From the NCBI RefSeq assembly GCF_029854195.1, contig NZ_CP122960.1, forward strand, positions 372,001 to 436,000: a DNA stretch of 64,000 nt, read 5' to 3'. The position numbers and the translations under genes were made by a program. The stretch is from Amylibacter sp. IMCC11727 (lineage in GTDB: Bacteria > Pseudomonadota > Alphaproteobacteria > Rhodobacterales > Rhodobacteraceae). Shown in pieces: positions 35,884 through 43,068 of the stretch; position 1 is the first letter of the stretch, and every line of letters begins with the position of its first letter. Under the pieces are notes generated by a model. It ran no database searches. It saw only the letters and a list, made by a program, of their open reading frames with translations, and was not told the DNA's origin.

Positions 35884-36632
35884 ATTGGCAGGCGTTAGAA
35901 GCAGAATTTGACGCATGGCGCGCGGCTGATCTGATCCTGCCGTTCTGGTGGCGCGATGATGATGCGGTCACGGTGACCCCGGCTTTGCATGATTTGTTGT
36001 CCCTGTCCCAGCGGGTGGAAATCCCTGTTCATCTGGCCGTTATTCCCAATGATTTGCAGCCTGATTTGGCCTCTTTTGTAACCAAATCAACCTTGATCCC
36101 GATTGCCCATGGTTTTGCCCATAAAAACCACGCGGATGCGCCTGCGAAGAAGTGTGAATACCCAGAAAACCGATCCTTTGTCGCCGTTCAAACGGAATTG
36201 GTCGCGGGGCACAAGACCCTTCGAGATGCTTTTGGTGATGACCTAGCGCCGATGTTTGTGCCCCCATGGAATCGGTTCGCACACGACTTTCTCAGCATCC
36301 TGCAAGATATTGGTTACACGGGGTTTTCTACCTTTACACCCCGCCGCCAAAAAAACGCTGCCGACGGTTTGGAACAAGTGAATACGCATGTTGATCCGAT
36401 TGACTGGCGCGGTGCGCGATCCGTGGTGGCGTTGGAGCCGATTTTGGATCACACGGTACGCAGCTTGCAGGATCGGCGTTTGGGTCGGGCGGACAACAGC
36501 GAGCCGTTTGGATTTTTGACCCATCATCTGGTGCATGACCCCGCGATTTGGGCGTTCTGCGAACAGTTTTTAACGGCATTTGCCAAGGGTCCAACACGGA
36601 TTTGGACCGCCCAAGAACTAATGAAAGGATAA
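35880..36632 (+). CDS. NodB-like polysaccharide deacetylase family protein
   Basis: This 250-residue protein has the deacetylase metal triad: Asp in FWWRDDDA (about residue 23), and two histidines in IAHGFAHKNH (about 77-86). VPPWNRF takes the place of the conserved RxPY motif. It would remove acetyl groups from a GlcNAc-like sugar. There is no signal peptide, so it probably acts in the cytoplasm on a glycan or lipid-linked sugar intermediate. Confidence 0.83.
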   Translation: MNWQALEAEFDAWRAADLILPFWWRDDDAVTVTPALHDLLSLSQRVEIPVHLAVIPNDLQPDLASFVTKSTLIPIAHGFAHKNHADAPAKKCEYPENRSFVAVQTELVAGHKTLRDAFGDDLAPMFVPPWNRFAHDFLSILQDIGYTGFSTFTPRRQKNAADGLEQVNTHVDPIDWRGARSVVALEPILDHTVRSLQDRRLGRADNSEPFGFLTHHLVHDPAIWAFCEQFLTAFAKGPTRIWTAQELMKG

Positions 36633-36636
36633 TGAA

Positions 36637-37113
36637 ATGAGCAGGTTAGACAGTATGTTGCGGCGGTTCACGGCGCAGCGGGACGGGTTGAATTGGGCCG
36701 CAAGCCTGATCAAGGGCGTGGAGGGCGATGCGCTCGACATGGGGCTTGGGAATGGGCGGACTTATGATCATATGCGGGAAATTATGCCAGAGCGGCGGCT
36801 GTGGGTCATGGACCGCGTGCTGCAATGCCACCCGAGCTGTGTGCCGCCTGAGGAGGACTTTTTGCAAGGCGAGGCCGAAGAGGGTCTTGAACGACTTAAG
36901 AAAATAGGCGCTAAAATCTTGATTTCGCACTATGATTTTGGGTTTGGGGTGAAGGAAAAAGACGTGGAAGAAGCAGCACGGTTCAGCCCCCTGATCGCCG
37001 AGATCATGGCCCCAAGCGGGGTGATCGTGTCAGGCCAGCCGCTGGTGGGTTTCGACGCCGTAAAAGGACCAGACCACATCGCACCCGATCGGTATTATTT
37101 CTATCGCACGTAA
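36637..37113 (+). CDS. class I SAM-dependent methyltransferase
   Basis: This 158-residue protein has the AdoMet-binding motif as ALDMGLGNGRTYDHM (about residues 31-45) and WVMDR for the acidic end of strand 2. It lies 4 bases after the deacetylase stop and is the last gene of the run. At 158 residues it is short for a methyltransferase and has little room for a substrate domain. The target could be a sugar. Confidence 0.72.
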   Translation: MSRLDSMLRRFTAQRDGLNWAASLIKGVEGDALDMGLGNGRTYDHMREIMPERRLWVMDRVLQCHPSCVPPEEDFLQGEAEEGLERLKKIGAKILISHYDFGFGVKEKDVEEAARFSPLIAEIMAPSGVIVSGQPLVGFDAVKGPDHIAPDRYYFYRT

Positions 37114-37120
37114 GGGCGCA

Positions 37121-37140
37121 CGGTGGGGTAAAGTTTGGGG
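37121..37140. repeat. half copy of a GGTGGGGTAAA repeat at the island edge
   Basis: CGGTGGGGTAAA at 37121-37132 matches the left arm and loop of the hairpin repeat at 55901-55922. Its right arm is lost: GTTTGGGGG follows instead of ACCCCACC. It lies in the gap between the glycan operon and the AT-rich restriction-modification island. Confidence 0.5.
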
Positions 37141-37231
37141 GCCAGACGGGTTTTGTGGAAAAAAGCAAACTAGCCAGAAACGTACCAGACTTTGCCCATA
37201 CACGGCGTTGTGAGGTGGGGGATGGACGAGT

Positions 37232-38197
37232 TTATTCTGCTGCGATCTGTTTTGTTGATGCAGCTTCGATTTGTGAAAGTGTATCTTTAAGACTGTTCGC
37301 AAGATGCCAAGCCAAAACTGGCGGTACGGCATTACCGATCATTCTTTCAGTCTCTCGGAGTTTCGCTTTGAATATGAAGTTGTCAGGAAAGGTTTGAAAC
37401 CTTGCTGCTTCCCTCATTGAAATACGTCTTGGTAGGCAGTAGTGAAATTGGTTATTGCCATGGCATTCAGCTCTGATTGTGTGCGAAGTCTTTGTCGGAT
37501 CTAGTCTTCTACCGCCTTGGTCACTACTTTTACGTGCCAAAGACCATATATGGTTAAATTCAGCATCTTGCTCTCTAACCTCTAAGTCACCTATTGCATC
37601 ACGCGATGTTATCCATGAGTGTTTATCTAAAAACTCCATAGGTGGAGTAAAAGAGGTTGCGTTGTTCTTTACTCCTACGATGAATACACGCTCACGCCTT
37701 TGGGGCACACCAAAGTCAGCGGCATGATACAGTTTATAAGAAACTTCGTAGCCTAAGTTGGAGAAGTCTTGTAACACTTGCTTCAAGGACTCTTCATTAT
37801 ACTTGTAGAGTAAACCTCGAACGTTTTCAGCAACAAACATGCTAGGTTTCATTCTGTCTACGGCTTGCACCATTGCTTTATAGAGCCCACTTCGCTCTCC
37901 AGAAACGCCAGCCCTTTTGCCGTTGATGGAAATATCTTGACAAGGAAATCCCCCAACAACTAGATCACAATGCTCAGGTAAGCTGTCAAAATGATCCCAA
38001 ACATCCCCAACGTGAATCGAGTGTCCAAGGTTGTATTTGTATGTGTCACATGCGTACGCGTTGAGGTCGTTCGCCCAGACTATTTTGAATGGTTGTTTTG
38101 CAAAATTCTTCTTTAAAAATTCAAAGCCACCCAAAAGACCTAAATCCATGCCGCCGCACCCACTAAACATCGAAACAACTTTGAATTTCTTCTGCAC
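37232..38197 (-). CDS. C5 DNA cytosine methyltransferase, GTG start
   Basis: This 321-residue protein has motifs I (FSGCGGMDLG), IV (GGFPCQDIS, catalytic Cys86), VI (ENVRG, 124-128), VIII (QRRERVFIV), IX (RISMREAARFQTFPDNF) and X (IGNAVPP) in order. It makes 5-methylcytosine. The target-recognition region between VIII and IX is short, as in enzymes with a 4-6-base site; the site cannot be read. A GTG start follows CAGGAG. The gene is visibly AT-richer than the flanks, a sign of transfer. Confidence 0.93.
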   Translation of the reverse strand: MQKKFKVVSMFSGCGGMDLGLLGGFEFLKKNFAKQPFKIVWANDLNAYACDTYKYNLGHSIHVGDVWDHFDSLPEHCDLVVGGFPCQDISINGKRAGVSGERSGLYKAMVQAVDRMKPSMFVAENVRGLLYKYNEESLKQVLQDFSNLGYEVSYKLYHAADFGVPQRRERVFIVGVKNNATSFTPPMEFLDKHSWITSRDAIGDLEVREQDAEFNHIWSLARKSSDQGGRRLDPTKTSHTIRAECHGNNQFHYCLPRRISMREAARFQTFPDNFIFKAKLRETERMIGNAVPPVLAWHLANSLKDTLSQIEAASTKQIAAE

Positions 38198-38217
38198 TTG
38201 GTTCTCCTGAAGCTAAA

Positions 38218-38469
38218 CTATTTGTCATCTCTTTTTGGATGATCTTGGTTAATTTTGTCTTCCAAAAATAATTCCTCTGAAGGCGTCCAATCAGTAGCAA
38301 TTCGGTCAGCACGAATTAGCCATTCGGAAATTCTGTCAGCTGGTTCTGGCACCACTCCCCAATACTCTAAAAATAGGGCATCCTCAAGATATAGTGCAGC
38401 GTTTTTCATTTGAGATTGTATCCGACTTGTAGCGTCGCGAATAAAATTGCCTGTAGTGTCCGTTGTCAT
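38218..38469 (-). CDS. small protein of the restriction-modification operon
   Basis: This 83-residue protein is not recognised. It is helical and acidic, with LEDALFLEYWGVVPEPADRI in the middle and a charged tail. There is no helix-turn-helix, so it is probably not a C-protein, and it does not look like a Vsr nicking enzyme. It lies between the nuclease and methyltransferase genes. Before the IS arrived its ATG overlapped the nuclease stop (ATGA), so the two were co-translated. Confidence 0.72.
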   Translation of the reverse strand: MTTDTTGNFIRDATSRIQSQMKNAALYLEDALFLEYWGVVPEPADRISEWLIRADRIATDWTPSEELFLEDKINQDHPKRDDK

Positions 38470-38472
38470 ATA

Positions 38473-38475
38473 AAG
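38473..38475. repeat. left 3-bp target-site duplication (AAG) of the IS3-family element
   Basis: AAG lies directly outside the TGGGACA end and is repeated at 39948-39950 outside TGTCCCA. A 3-bp duplication is usual for IS3 elements. Confidence 0.75.
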
Positions 38476-38529
38476 TGGGACATCAGAGCGGCTTGAGCAT
38501 TGGAGGCTCTGGCTCGTTAGTGTGATTGA

Positions 38530-39510
38530 TTATGCTGCTTGTTTCTGATGTTGCAAGCGACGTTGTTTGATTGTCTGTTTCTTGATCCTCTTCCTTTCTC
38601 TCAGAATGGCTTTGTCGCGGCCGAAGTAGACATCGGCGGGTGTGACGTTGTTCAGGCTCTCGTGGTATCGTCGGTTATTGTAATAGTCGACGAAGGCCTC
38701 GATCTGGCGCTCGAGATCGCCGGGCAGATAGTAGTTTTCTAACAGCACTCGGTTCTTCATCGTTTGATGCCATCGTTCGATTTTGCCTTGGGTCTGTGGA
38801 TGGAACGGAGCACCACGGACATGATCCATATTTTGCCCTTCCAGCCATTCGGCCAGGTCGCCAGATATGTAACACGATCCGTTATCGCTGAGCAGGCGTG
38901 GTTTGTGCCGAACAACCGCTTGGTCACAGCCTGATGCTGTCAGAGCGCGCTCAATCGTCTCGGTCACATCACTGGCCCGCATGGTTGTACACAGTTTCCA
39001 TGAGATGATGTAGCGGCTGTAATCATCCAAGATCGTAGACAGATAATACCACCCCCAACCAATGATTTTGAAGTAGGTGAAGTCTGTCTGCCACATCTGA
39101 TTGATGGCGGTGGTTTTATCCGTGAACTCGTTGGCTGCTTTGATCACCACGTAGTCTGGTGCTGTGATCAGGTCGGCTTCCTTGAGAATGCGATAAGCTG
39201 ATGATTCTGAGACAAAATACCGCTTTTCATCGGTGTATTTGACTGCCAGCTCGCGCGTGCTCAGCGCCTCGTGTTCCAGCGCAAACGCGATCAGGTCGTC
39301 ACGACGATCATCGGGGATGCGGTTCCAAACGGATTTAGGGCATGGCGATTTGTCAGCCAGCCGGTCAAACCCGCCTTCGAGATATAAATCATACCAGCGA
39401 TAGAATGTGGTGCGTGGAATGCCCAGCATGTCGAGGGTCTGCTTGGTTGGCAGATGTGATCCCTCGACGGTGCGGATGACCTCCAGCTTCTCAGACGCAG
39501 GGTATCTCAT
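38530..39510 (-). CDS. IS3-family transposase OrfB (integrase domain)
   Basis: This 326-residue protein has a helix-turn-helix start (PTKQTLDMLGIPRTTFYRWY) and an rve/DDE integrase domain. The catalytic residues are Asp in WQTDFTYFK, Asp in LLSDNGSCY and Glu in TQGKIERWHQ, with 35 residues between the last two, as in the D,D(35)E class. It starts with ATG overlapping the orfA stop (ATGA), in the -1 frame, so it is made by coupling, or by frameshifting as a fusion. Confidence 0.93.
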   Translation of the reverse strand: MRYPASEKLEVIRTVEGSHLPTKQTLDMLGIPRTTFYRWYDLYLEGGFDRLADKSPCPKSVWNRIPDDRRDDLIAFALEHEALSTRELAVKYTDEKRYFVSESSAYRILKEADLITAPDYVVIKAANEFTDKTTAINQMWQTDFTYFKIIGWGWYYLSTILDDYSRYIISWKLCTTMRASDVTETIERALTASGCDQAVVRHKPRLLSDNGSCYISGDLAEWLEGQNMDHVRGAPFHPQTQGKIERWHQTMKNRVLLENYYLPGDLERQIEAFVDYYNNRRYHESLNNVTPADVYFGRDKAILRERKRIKKQTIKQRRLQHQKQAA

Positions 39511-39881
39511 TCCTCGAACTCCCCAGCCCCTGTCATGCTTTTTTTGAGAAGCCGGTTCTCAAGCGTCAGATCGGCCACGCATTCCTTCAAGGCCATAGCT
39601 TCTGAGCGTAGTTCTTTCACTTCAGGGGATGTGGCCTGACGCGCCGTATCGCCAGATAGACGGCGTTTGCCTGCTTCAAGGAATTCTTTCGACCAGCTGT
39701 AATACAGGCTCTCCGCGATGCCCTCCCGACGGCACAACGCTGAGATGCTTTCTTCTCCACGCATCCCTGCCAGCACAATGCGGATCTTCTCCTCCGCCGA
39801 ATAGGTTTGACGTGTCTTGCGGCGGATGTTCTTTACCAATTTATCTGCAGACGCTTTGCTGCTTCCGGATTTCTTGTTCAT
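39507..39881 (-). CDS. IS3-family transposase OrfA (DNA-binding subunit)
   Basis: This 124-residue protein has the OrfA helix-turn-helix (TYSAEEKIRIVLAGMRGEES then LCRREGIAESLYYSWSKEFL) and a C-terminal leucine-rich coil (ADLTLENRLLKKSM). The start at 39881 has GGAGTGAAG directly before it; a longer frame to 39929 would start at the nuclease-IS junction and is unlikely. Its stop TGA is part of the ATGA shared with orfB. Confidence 0.88.
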   Translation of the reverse strand: MNKKSGSSKASADKLVKNIRRKTRQTYSAEEKIRIVLAGMRGEESISALCRREGIAESLYYSWSKEFLEAGKRRLSGDTARQATSPEVKELRSEAMALKECVADLTLENRLLKKSMTGAGEFEE

Positions 39882-39925
39882 CTTCACTCCATGAAGGTTA
39901 CGATGAACCAGAAATCCTCCGTTGT

Positions 39926-40555
39926 TCAATTCCTCAAATCTGTCCCAAAGGCCCTGACGTCAGACAAGAGTGGCAACGTACGCGTTGGTTCGTCTGGGTT
40001 TTCACTTTCCAACCACCATAACCTTTCGCCTTTTTTCAAACGTGCACGTGCGTATTCACGAATCAATGGCATTTTGTCATTCATTGAGCGAGATCGAAAT
40101 TCTTCGTAAGTTGTCCCCATGCTCTCAAACAATGGTCTTTCTGTTCCAATTTCGATCTCAAATCTAGGAACATGACTAGTTCGTACATGCATGATCGATG
40201 AACCGTAGTCTGCCCACCTAACCTCGGGTGTTCCTCCGAATTTTCCGTAGACAACATAGATTTGTTCAACTTCGAGTGCACGTTGGCCTTCTGAAACGGA
40301 ATTTGCAATACAGCGCCATTTGTCACTTTCAGTTGCTTTCACCTCGACACCAAATTTCCCAATGGCAATGTCAGGAAAACCTTGATCGACATTTGGCGCA
40401 GTTTCCAACTCAGTCCCAGCCAGATGTTTACTCATGACTTGTCGAACTCGCTGCTCAAAAAGGCTGGGTTTGTGGTGCTCTTTGCTCTGTTTGCATTCAG
40501 TTGTTAGTTGCTCACAAATCGTTGTTAGTAGGCTTTCGAATTCTGTTTTTTCCAA
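39926..40555 (-). CDS. PD-(D/E)XK restriction endonuclease, TTG start, 3' end altered by IS
   Basis: This 209-residue protein has a PD-(D/E)XK core: PD at 61-62 in DQGFPDIAIGK and EVK at 71-73. The partner C5 methyltransferase lies downstream, so it is probably the nuclease of a type II system. Translation starts at TTG (40555) behind AAAGGAG; an out-of-frame ATG overlaps that site. The IS replaced the native end: excision on paper gives RAFI-stop, against RAFGTDLRN now. Only the last residues differ, so activity may remain. The gene is AT-rich like the methyltransferase. Confidence 0.78.
   Translation of the reverse strand: MEKTEFESLLTTICEQLTTECKQSKEHHKPSLFEQRVRQVMSKHLAGTELETAPNVDQGFPDIAIGKFGVEVKATESDKWRCIANSVSEGQRALEVEQIYVVYGKFGGTPEVRWADYGSSIMHVRTSHVPRFEIEIGTERPLFESMGTTYEEFRSRSMNDKMPLIREYARARLKKGERLWWLESENPDEPTRTLPLLSDVRAFGTDLRN
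39948..39950. repeat. right 3-bp target-site duplication (AAG)
   Basis: AAG directly follows the TGTCCCA end of the IS and matches the left copy at 38473-38475. Confidence 0.75.
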
Positions 40556-40614
40556 ATTAGCATCTCCTTTAGAGATACTGTGGATACTTTAAATTGATTC
40601 TTCCATAAATTCTT

Positions 40615-41916
40615 CTACCGCCCCACACTCACATACGTTAGCCCAGCCTCTTCGGCATCTTTCGGATCATACACGTTCCGCAGGTCCGCCATTCTTGGGT
40701 CTTTCATCACTTTCACCACGCGTTCTAAATCCAGTGCGCGGAATTCGTTCCATTCGGTGAGCAGGATCACGGCTTCGGCGTTGCGCATGGCCTTGTACGG
40801 GTCGTCTTGCCATGTGACGCCGGGCAGGAGGGCTTCGCCTTCCTTGAGGCCTTGGGGGTCGACCACGTGGACGTTGGCGCCTGCGCCGACGAGTGCGGGG
40901 ACGATGGTGAGGGATGGGCTGTCGCGCATGTCGTCGGTGTTGGGTTTGAAGGTGACGCCGAGGACGGCGATTTTTTTGCCGTTTACGCTGTCGTCACAGA
41001 GCTGCATCACCTTGTCGATCATCCGGCGTTTGGTGGCCTCGTTGATATCAATAACTGCTTCGACGATTTGAATGGGGGCGGCGTGTTCTTGGCCGATGCG
41101 GGCGAGTGCTTTGGTGTCTTTGGGGAAGCAGGAACCGCCGTAACCGGGGCCCGCGTGCAGGAACTTGTTGCCGATGCGGGCGTCCATGCCCATGCCTTTT
41201 GACACGGATTTCACGTCTGCGCCGACCTTTTCACACAGGGCGGCGATTTCGTTGATGAAGGTGATCTTGGTCGCGAGGAAAGCGTTGGCGGCGTATTTGA
41301 TCATCTCGGCGGATTCAAGATCGGTGTAGACGATGGGGGCTTCGCGCAGGGCCAGCGGGCGGTAGATTTTGGCCATGACATCTGTGGCGCGGTCGGATTC
41401 AACGCCGACGACCACGCGGTCTGGACGCATGAAGTCTTCGATCGCGGCCCCTTCGCGGAGGAATTCGGGGTTAGAGGCGACGTCGAAGTCGGCATCTGGA
41501 TTTTCTTCGCGAATGATGCGTTCAATTTCGCGGTTGGTGCCAACGGGGACAGTGGATTTGGTGACGACCACGGTGTAGCCGTTGAGCGCGCGGGCGATTT
41601 CGCGGGCGGCGTCATAGACATAGGTGAGGTCGGCGTGCCCATCACCGCGCCGTGTGGGGGTGCCCACGCCAATGAACACGGCGTCTGCCTGTGCCACCGC
41701 GGTTGCGAGGTCGAGGGTGAAGGACAGGCGTTCGGCGGCCACGTTGCGGGCGAGCAGTTCGTCAAGGCCCGGTTCATAGATCGGGATTTCGCCGTTTTCG
41801 AGCGCGGTGATTTTTTCGGGCATCTTGTCGACGCAGATTACATCGTGTCCGAAGTCGGAAAAACATACGCCTGAAACGAGGCCAACATAGCCCGTGCCGA
41901 TCATGGTTAACTGCAT
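40615..41916 (-). CDS. UDP-glucose 6-dehydrogenase
   Basis: This 433-residue protein oxidises UDP-glucose to UDP-glucuronate. It has the NAD-binding start MIGTGYVGLVSGVCFSDFGH, the catalytic cysteine near 260 in GPGYGGSCFPKDTKAL, and GVTFKPNTDDMRDSPSL. The start at 41916 (MQLTMIG) puts the glycine motif at residue 6 as usual; the open frame upstream is unrelated. It is divergent from the epimerase gene, whose likely substrate it makes. Confidence 0.94.
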   Translation of the reverse strand: MQLTMIGTGYVGLVSGVCFSDFGHDVICVDKMPEKITALENGEIPIYEPGLDELLARNVAAERLSFTLDLATAVAQADAVFIGVGTPTRRGDGHADLTYVYDAAREIARALNGYTVVVTKSTVPVGTNREIERIIREENPDADFDVASNPEFLREGAAIEDFMRPDRVVVGVESDRATDVMAKIYRPLALREAPIVYTDLESAEMIKYAANAFLATKITFINEIAALCEKVGADVKSVSKGMGMDARIGNKFLHAGPGYGGSCFPKDTKALARIGQEHAAPIQIVEAVIDINEATKRRMIDKVMQLCDDSVNGKKIAVLGVTFKPNTDDMRDSPSLTIVPALVGAGANVHVVDPQGLKEGEALLPGVTWQDDPYKAMRNAEAVILLTEWNEFRALDLERVVKVMKDPRMADLRNVYDPKDAEEAGLTYVSVGR

Positions 41917-42048
41917 CTTATGCCTCTTAGAGTGCTTTTTCTTGCCTGTTATCCGCAGAATTGAGCGAAAATGTGGCGGGGTGCAAGGGAATTGCGGTTG
42001 CGTTGGGGGACAGGTAAGAGGTGTGAAAGATTTCACAAGGGTTAAGAC

Positions 42049-43068
42049 ATGCGCAAAATATTGATTACGGGCAGTGCTGGGTTTATCGGGTTTCATCTGG
42101 CGCAGTTGATGCTGGCGCAGGGGTGGCAAGTTCTGGGGGTCGATTGCCTGTCGGATTATTACGATGTGAACCTGAAAAAGCGGCGCCATGCGATGTTGTC
42201 CCAGAATGAGGGGTTTGCGAGCCTTGAGGTGGACATTCGGGAGTTTGATGCGTTGGAAGCGCCGGTGATGGAATTTGCGCCCGATGTGATTGTGCATTTG
42301 GCGGCGCAGGCGGGGGTTCGCTATTCCATTGAAAACCCACGCGCGTACATGGAGACGAACGTGATGGGGACGTTCAATATCATGGAGTTAGCGCGGGAAT
42401 TAAAAGTGGATCACTTGCTGATGGCGTCCACGTCCAGTGTCTATGGCGCGAATGAAGAGATGCCATTTGATGAGACCGAGAAGGTGGACACGCAGATGAC
42501 GCTCTATGCGGCGACGAAGAAGGCGAATGAGAATATGGGGCATTCGTATTCGCATCTGTGGGGGTTGCCTGTGACCATGTTCCGTTTTTTCACCGTCTAT
42601 GGCCCGTGGGGGCGGCCTGATATGGCGTTGTTCAAGTTTGTGAAGAACGGGCTGGAGGGCAAGCCGATTGACGTGTTCAACCACGGCGATATGGAGCGGG
42701 ATTTCACCTATGTGGTGGATTTGGTACGGGCCATTGGGTTGCTGGTGGATGCCGTGCCGCCGCAGGTGGATGCACGAGAGGATTGGACACCGCTGGATGG
42801 GGATAGCCTGTCACCTGCTGCGCCATTTCGAGTGATTAATATTGGCAACAGTGACAAGGTTCGGTTGCTGGATTTTGTTGAAGAGATCGAAGCCGCAATC
42901 GGTATGAAGGTCGAGCGCAATTACATGGATATGCAGCCAGGGGATGTGCCCGCCACTTGGGCGAATTGTGATTTGCTGAAGCAGTTGGTGGGCTATACCC
43001 CTGAAACGAATGTGCGCGAAGGTGTGCGGGCGTTCGTGGACTGGTATCGGGATTATTACAATGTGTAA
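42049..43068 (+). CDS. UDP-glucuronate 4-epimerase-like NAD-dependent epimerase
   Basis: This 339-residue extended SDR has the NAD motif TGSAGFIG (7-14), HLAAQAGVRYSIENP and the catalytic YAATK (near 153). DMERDFTYV and RFFTVYGPWGRPDMAL are typical of UDP-glucuronate 4-epimerases, which form UDP-galacturonate. UDP-glucose dehydrogenase next door would supply the substrate. Its stop overlaps the next gene by 8 bases. Confidence 0.9.
   Translation: MRKILITGSAGFIGFHLAQLMLAQGWQVLGVDCLSDYYDVNLKKRRHAMLSQNEGFASLEVDIREFDALEAPVMEFAPDVIVHLAAQAGVRYSIENPRAYMETNVMGTFNIMELARELKVDHLLMASTSSVYGANEEMPFDETEKVDTQMTLYAATKKANENMGHSYSHLWGLPVTMFRFFTVYGPWGRPDMALFKFVKNGLEGKPIDVFNHGDMERDFTYVVDLVRAIGLLVDAVPPQVDAREDWTPLDGDSLSPAAPFRVINIGNSDKVRLLDFVEEIEAAIGMKVERNYMDMQPGDVPATWANCDLLKQLVGYTPETNVREGVRAFVDWYRDYYNV

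Larger units (their letters stand above)
38476..39947 (-). mobile_element. IS3-family insertion sequence, about 1472 bp
   Basis: The element starts TGGGACA at 38476 and ends TGTCCCA at 39947. The two ends share TGGGACA and, after a short gap, TTGAG; the rest of the inverted repeat is imperfect. It is flanked by AAG on both sides. It carries two overlapping transposase genes, orfA and orfB, read on the minus strand. It lies in the last codons of the nuclease gene. Both genes look intact, so the element may still move. Confidence 0.85.

Noticed and set aside
38218..38469. The 83-residue frame as a broken-off piece of the nuclease
   Set aside because: Rejoining the sequence across the IS places a stop just before it, in an ATGA overlap, so it is a separate gene.
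39881..39929. Longer OrfA starting at 39929
   Set aside because: Those 16 extra codons come from the IS end next to the nuclease gene; the ATG at 39881 has a strong ribosome site.
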